Below are positions 60,630 to 64,000 of a stretch of 64,000 bases of DNA, in pieces (the first letter of the stretch is position 1; each line of letters begins with the position of its first letter). Source of the stretch: an uncultured Latescibacterota bacterium. Lineage in GTDB: Bacteria; Latescibacterota; UBA2968; UBA8231. The stretch lies in NCBI GenBank assembly GCA_958295495.1, contig OY282352.1:1178001-1242000 (forward strand), in the 5' to 3' direction. The position numbers and the translations under genes are program-made. The notes under the pieces were generated by a model. It did not search any database and was not told where the DNA came from. It saw only the letters and a list, made by a program, of their open reading frames with translations.

Positions 60630-62684
60630 ATGGGCATATTCGCTATGACAATCAGAGTTCAGGTTCTATTCATTTTCTTGCTGGCTTTGGTATTGCGTCT
60701 ATCCTACCTAGCTGCCATACGCGACGCCCCCTATTTCCACACTCTTGTCATAGACGCCTTTGAATACGATCACTTGGCCACCCAAATCCTGCAGGGGAAC
60801 TGGCTCCTCGACTTGGCAGAGGACATGTACGTGCATGGCCCCCTCTACCCGTACCTACTCGCCCTGCTCAAAGGAATCGGCTTCGACCATTTGGGCATTC
60901 TCCTGTTCCAAGCCGTACTGGGCGCACTTATCTGCGTCCTGCTCTACCACGTGGCCAGCTACCTTTTTCCCCATCCCATCCCCTTGGTCGCCGGTCTGCT
61001 GGCGGCCGGGTACTGGCCCTTCGTCTTTTACAACGGCCAACTCCTAGCCACTACCCTAGTCATTCTCGTCGAATTGGGCTTAGCCGTCCTTCTCCTGCAC
61101 TATGCGCCCAATCTGACCTACGGTAGCGCGGTCGGTGCCGGAATTCTGTTGGGTCTGCTGGTCATGGGACGCAGCAACACCCTGCTGCTGCTGCCCTTGC
61201 TCTTGGGATGGATCTACCAGAGCGCCCGTGGCCTTCCCAGACACCGGGGCACCTTGGTCCTAACCTTTTCCCTGACCTTCTGCCTTATTCTTTTTCCCTT
61301 TTTCCTGCGCAACTATCTGGTCCAAGGAACGCCCATACCCTTTCAGGGCGGCTTCAGCTTCTATTTGGGCACCAATCCCGAAGCCGATGGCACCCCTTAC
61401 GTACGCCAAGGAGCCCATTTTCAACGTCTCGAACTCATGCCTCTCCAACAAGGATTTGACACTCCAGCGGCAAAAGGGGCCTTTTACACCGCCGAAGGCC
61501 TGCGATTTATTTACCGCGATCCTCTGGCCTATCTCCATCTGCTCTATCGCAAATTTCGGCTCTTCTGGAACGCTTTTGAAATCCCAGTAAGTGCAGACCT
61601 GCGCTACTACGAGACCCACTTTCCGCACTACCGACTTTTTTTGCTCAACTTTGGCCTAGTGGTGCCCTTTGCCTTAGTTGGCATATTGTGGCATTGGCGC
61701 TGGACCTCCGCCTATATCTTGCCGCTCCTCTTCGTTCTCGCCTACCTGTCCACCGGACTCTTATTCTCGGTGTGCGCTCGCTACCGTTTGCCCGCCCTGC
61801 CCTTTTTACTGGTCTTTGCCGCTGCTGGAATCTGGCGCTTGAAAGAACTGCTGACCACCCGGGCCGCTCCACTCCTAGGCGTTTTTCTGCTGCTTCTGGC
61901 AGTAGCCTTCGCCCTAGTGCATACGGGGGTGGATTCTCGGCAGGTGGACCATTTGCGCTCTCCTTGGCTGCTGGGCCATACTCAATTGCGCAACCAGCAC
62001 TACCACCAAGCCGTACAGACCTATACGCACGGCCTAGAACAATTTCCCGACGACTCCGACCTCTACAACAGCTTGGGCGTGGCCTACCAGTACCTGGGCA
62101 AATCCGATGAAGCCGAAGCGGCCTTCCTGCGAGCAGTAGAACTATTCCCAGATCACGCCAAACCTTGGCTCAATTTGGGAAAACTCTACCTGAATCAACG
62201 ACGTTTGGAGCAAACGCGGTACGCCTTGGAGCAAAGCCTAAAACACGATCCCCGACCAGCCAATGCCCACCCGGCGTACCACAACCTAGGCTATGTCTTC
62301 TTGTTCCAAAAAGACTTTCAACAATCTCGCCAAGCCTTTGAACGGGCGTTGCACAACAAAGAGAGTGCCCAGACCTATTACAGCCTCTCTCACGTCTTTG
62401 CCAATCTGAGTCTGGCAGATGAACAAATACATGCCCTCGAACAAGCCGTCCGGGTCGAGCCCGACTTTGTCCCTGCTCAGCGGAACTTGGGCGTACTTTA
62501 TATGCAACAGGGTTCTTACGAAGCAGCGGAAAGGTCCTTACTCCAAGTCATCAGATACGATGCCCAATCGATCACGGCCTATCGCAATTTAGGTGTCCTC
62601 TACGAGAAAATGGGGCGAACGGAACAGGCCCGCCTAGCTCGTGCCCGGGCAGATCAACTACAGCGCTCAGGTGCGGCCTATTGA
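60630..62684 (+). CDS. GT-C-like membrane glycosyltransferase with C-terminal TPRs
   Basis: 684 aa, ATG 60630 (ATG 60645 is an alternative). It is a paralogue of the protein at 50347 with the same order of parts. About 10 membrane segments span residues 1-420. A loop-one Asp is seen in LVIDAFEYDHLATQIL, then VHGPLYPYLLALLKG, and CARYRLPALPFLLVFAAAGI close to the end of the membrane part. Seven or so TPRs follow (DLYNSLGVAYQYLGKSDEAE, AKPWLNLGKLYLNQRRLEQT, TAYRNLGVLYEKMGRTEQAR). It probably transfers a sugar from a polyprenyl-linked donor to a periplasmic acceptor. It converges with the histidine kinase gene. Confidence 0.8.
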   Translation: MGIFAMTIRVQVLFIFLLALVLRLSYLAAIRDAPYFHTLVIDAFEYDHLATQILQGNWLLDLAEDMYVHGPLYPYLLALLKGIGFDHLGILLFQAVLGALICVLLYHVASYLFPHPIPLVAGLLAAGYWPFVFYNGQLLATTLVILVELGLAVLLLHYAPNLTYGSAVGAGILLGLLVMGRSNTLLLLPLLLGWIYQSARGLPRHRGTLVLTFSLTFCLILFPFFLRNYLVQGTPIPFQGGFSFYLGTNPEADGTPYVRQGAHFQRLELMPLQQGFDTPAAKGAFYTAEGLRFIYRDPLAYLHLLYRKFRLFWNAFEIPVSADLRYYETHFPHYRLFLLNFGLVVPFALVGILWHWRWTSAYILPLLFVLAYLSTGLLFSVCARYRLPALPFLLVFAAAGIWRLKELLTTRAAPLLGVFLLLLAVAFALVHTGVDSRQVDHLRSPWLLGHTQLRNQHYHQAVQTYTHGLEQFPDDSDLYNSLGVAYQYLGKSDEAEAAFLRAVELFPDHAKPWLNLGKLYLNQRRLEQTRYALEQSLKHDPRPANAHPAYHNLGYVFLFQKDFQQSRQAFERALHNKESAQTYYSLSHVFANLSLADEQIHALEQAVRVEPDFVPAQRNLGVLYMQQGSYEAAERSLLQVIRYDAQSITAYRNLGVLYEKMGRTEQARLARARADQLQRSGAAY

Positions 62685-62705
62685 CTTGGCTTGGCAACGC
62701 CCATT

Positions 62706-64000
62706 TCAAAAGCGGATAGTAAAACGGGTCGGCTCGTCCGCCGGGCTTTCTAAAGAAAAGGCAAAGCCGTGCCGGCTCAAAATCTCTTGGACCAAGGTCA
62801 GGCCGAGGCCGCGCCGGTTTTCCTTGGTGCTAAAAAACGGCGTGAACAGGCTCTCGGCCACTTCCGGGTCAATCCCCGTGCCCGTATCCTCGACCACGGC
62901 AAAAGGCCGGTCTTGGAGCTTTCCTAGGCGAATGGTTATCCTGCCGTTTTCGCCAATGGCCTCCACCGCATTTTTCAGGATATTGACAAACGCCTGCTCC
63001 ATCTGGTTTTCGTCCATGGCGATGCGTTTCAGGTCCGCCTGAATATCCCAGTCCCACTCGATGTTGCGGCGCTCGCACTCGGCGCGCATTAGCAGGGCGA
63101 TGTCGCGCAACAGGGCTTCTATATCCACGGGCTGCAAGTGCGGTGCCGGTAGCTTGACCACCTCGGCAAAGCTGCGCATAAAGGCGCTGAGATGATCGAT
63201 GCGGTCAATGGCCACTTGCAGGGCGTTTTCAAAATCGCCGCGGTCGGCCTCCCGCAATTGTCCCTTGTAGTTGAGGCAGGAGTGCAGCAGGGAATGGACC
63301 GCCCCGGTTGAATTGTTCACCTCGTGTGCCAACAGGCGGATGACTTTTTCGTAGGCCGCCTTCTCCGACAGACGCAATTCCTCGGTCAATTCCTCCATGA
63401 GGATAAAGCTGCGCGGGAATCCCCGGTCCAAAAACTGCGCCTTGTGGCAGCGCACCCGCTGCCCTTGCAGCGGCAACACCTGCGACTCGCCGACGGCCAA
63501 GTCGTGCAGAGCGCGGGCAAATGCCGTTCCCAACTCGCCCAATGGCCGGCCGAGCGCCGCGCTTTCGGCCGGCCCCAACAGGCGGCTAGCACTGGGATTG
63601 ACTAGGGCAACTTTGTCGTCGAAGTCGAGGGTGATAATGCCCGATGGCGAGGCCGTCAGGATCTTGTCCATGAAGTAGTGCTGTTCCTGCAGCCGCGTGC
63701 GCTCTTCGCGCAATTGGTCGATCATGCGGTTGTACACGCGCACGAGCTGATCCATTTCCGGCTGGCCCACTTCGACGAACTTGCTGGTGAAATCGCGCTC
63801 GCCGATGAGTTCGGCACCCGTGCGGATCAGCTCGAGCGGCACCCAAAAATGCTGGATCAAGCGCACGCCTATCGCAAAAGACAGGACGAAGAATGCTTCA
63901 ATCCCCAATAGCCAAGGCTTTTCCTCGCGCAATAGGTACCCAGCAAGCCCCGCGAATACGAGGTGGATACCGATCAGATAGAAGATGAGTTTGGAGCGCA
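62706..64000 (-). CDS. Sensor histidine kinase, N-terminus beyond window edge
   Basis: The frame is open from the right edge to the stop at 62706-62708. The visible part begins inside a membrane helix (LIFYLIGIHLVFAGLAGYLL, 63937-63996) and continues with a second one (FFVLSFAIGVRLIQHFWV). A HAMP-like linker follows (RDFTSKFVEVGQPEMDQLVR), then a PAS-like domain (ILTASPSGIITLDFDDKVAL). The H-box has the phosphorylatable His in RLLAHEVNNSTGAVHSLLHS. The ATPase domain shows the N-box (NQMEQAFVNILKNAVEAIGE), G1 (VEDTGTGID), F-box (LFTPFFSTKENRRG) and G2 (GLGLTLVQEIL). This is the NtrY/PAS-type arrangement. No response regulator is inside the window. Confidence 0.93.
   Translation of the reverse strand, partial: RSKLIFYLIGIHLVFAGLAGYLLREEKPWLLGIEAFFVLSFAIGVRLIQHFWVPLELIRTGAELIGERDFTSKFVEVGQPEMDQLVRVYNRMIDQLREERTRLQEQHYFMDKILTASPSGIITLDFDDKVALVNPSASRLLGPAESAALGRPLGELGTAFARALHDLAVGESQVLPLQGQRVRCHKAQFLDRGFPRSFILMEELTEELRLSEKAAYEKVIRLLAHEVNNSTGAVHSLLHSCLNYKGQLREADRGDFENALQVAIDRIDHLSAFMRSFAEVVKLPAPHLQPVDIEALLRDIALLMRAECERRNIEWDWDIQADLKRIAMDENQMEQAFVNILKNAVEAIGENGRITIRLGKLQDRPFAVVEDTGTGIDPEVAESLFTPFFSTKENRRGLGLTLVQEILSRHGFAFSLESPADEPTRFTIRF

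Overview
The window reads as chromosome of an uncultivated, GC-rich, Gram-negative-type bacterium. Many secreted proteins end in a FlgD Ig-like / type IX-like C-terminal domain. Others carry TPR, FG-GAP/VCBS, ASPIC/UnbV, YWTD, WD40, Big-1 and pre-peptidase modules. The catabolic genes include UbiD, amidase, PhyH, Gfo/Idh/MocA, SMP-30, TRAP and BCCT families. This combination is typical of Latescibacterota/Poribacteria-like lineages. That placement is an inference from gene content; there is no phylogenetic marker here to fix it.

Left part (1-14.2 kb): a mostly plus-strand catabolic block holds a UbiD-type decarboxylase, an amidase, tRNA-Glu(UUC), a mannonate-dehydratase-like TIM barrel and a complete TRAP transporter (DctP, DctQ, DctM). 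It is followed by a very large modular secreted protein and a PhyH dioxygenase / sugar isomerase pair.

Middle (14.2-34.2 kb): accessory and metabolic genes are mixed with debris. There are three toxin-antitoxin loci. One has a PIN toxin whose N-terminus was replaced by the tail of another gene, and one has a frameshifted vapC. There is also an amidase pseudogene with a large internal deletion, a PhyH-like fragment and orphan gene tails. Intact genes include a WD40/Big-1 surface protein, a transglutaminase-like protein, a polysaccharide flippase, pdxS-pdxT, an amidohydrolase, a SelA-fold PLP enzyme, a Gfo/Idh/MocA oxidoreductase, an SMP-30 lactonase, an ankyrin protein, an NHL propeller and a BCCT transporter.

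Right part (34.5-62.7 kb): a cell-surface and envelope region. It holds a TPR + VCBS + ASPIC/UnbV lipoprotein, a TPR lipoprotein, a membrane spermidine-synthase-like TPR fusion, a secreted redoxin and a parvulin PPIase lipoprotein. It continues with four related secreted proteins with FlgD-like tails (two of them a fresh 2.2-kb tandem duplication), a large probable outer-membrane protein, a CBM9/DOMON-like secreted protein and two GT-C-like membrane glycosyltransferases fused to TPRs. A sensor histidine kinase runs off the right edge.

The most notable observation is that the secreted redoxin gene (41227-42123, minus strand) is interrupted by one in-frame UGA exactly where the first cysteine of the redox CxxC motif belongs (U-S-H-C). 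A hairpin resembling a bacterial SECIS element begins 5 nt after that UGA. This is best explained as an exported selenoprotein with a UxxC active site. All coordinates, translations and repeats were read by eye; no database search was possible.
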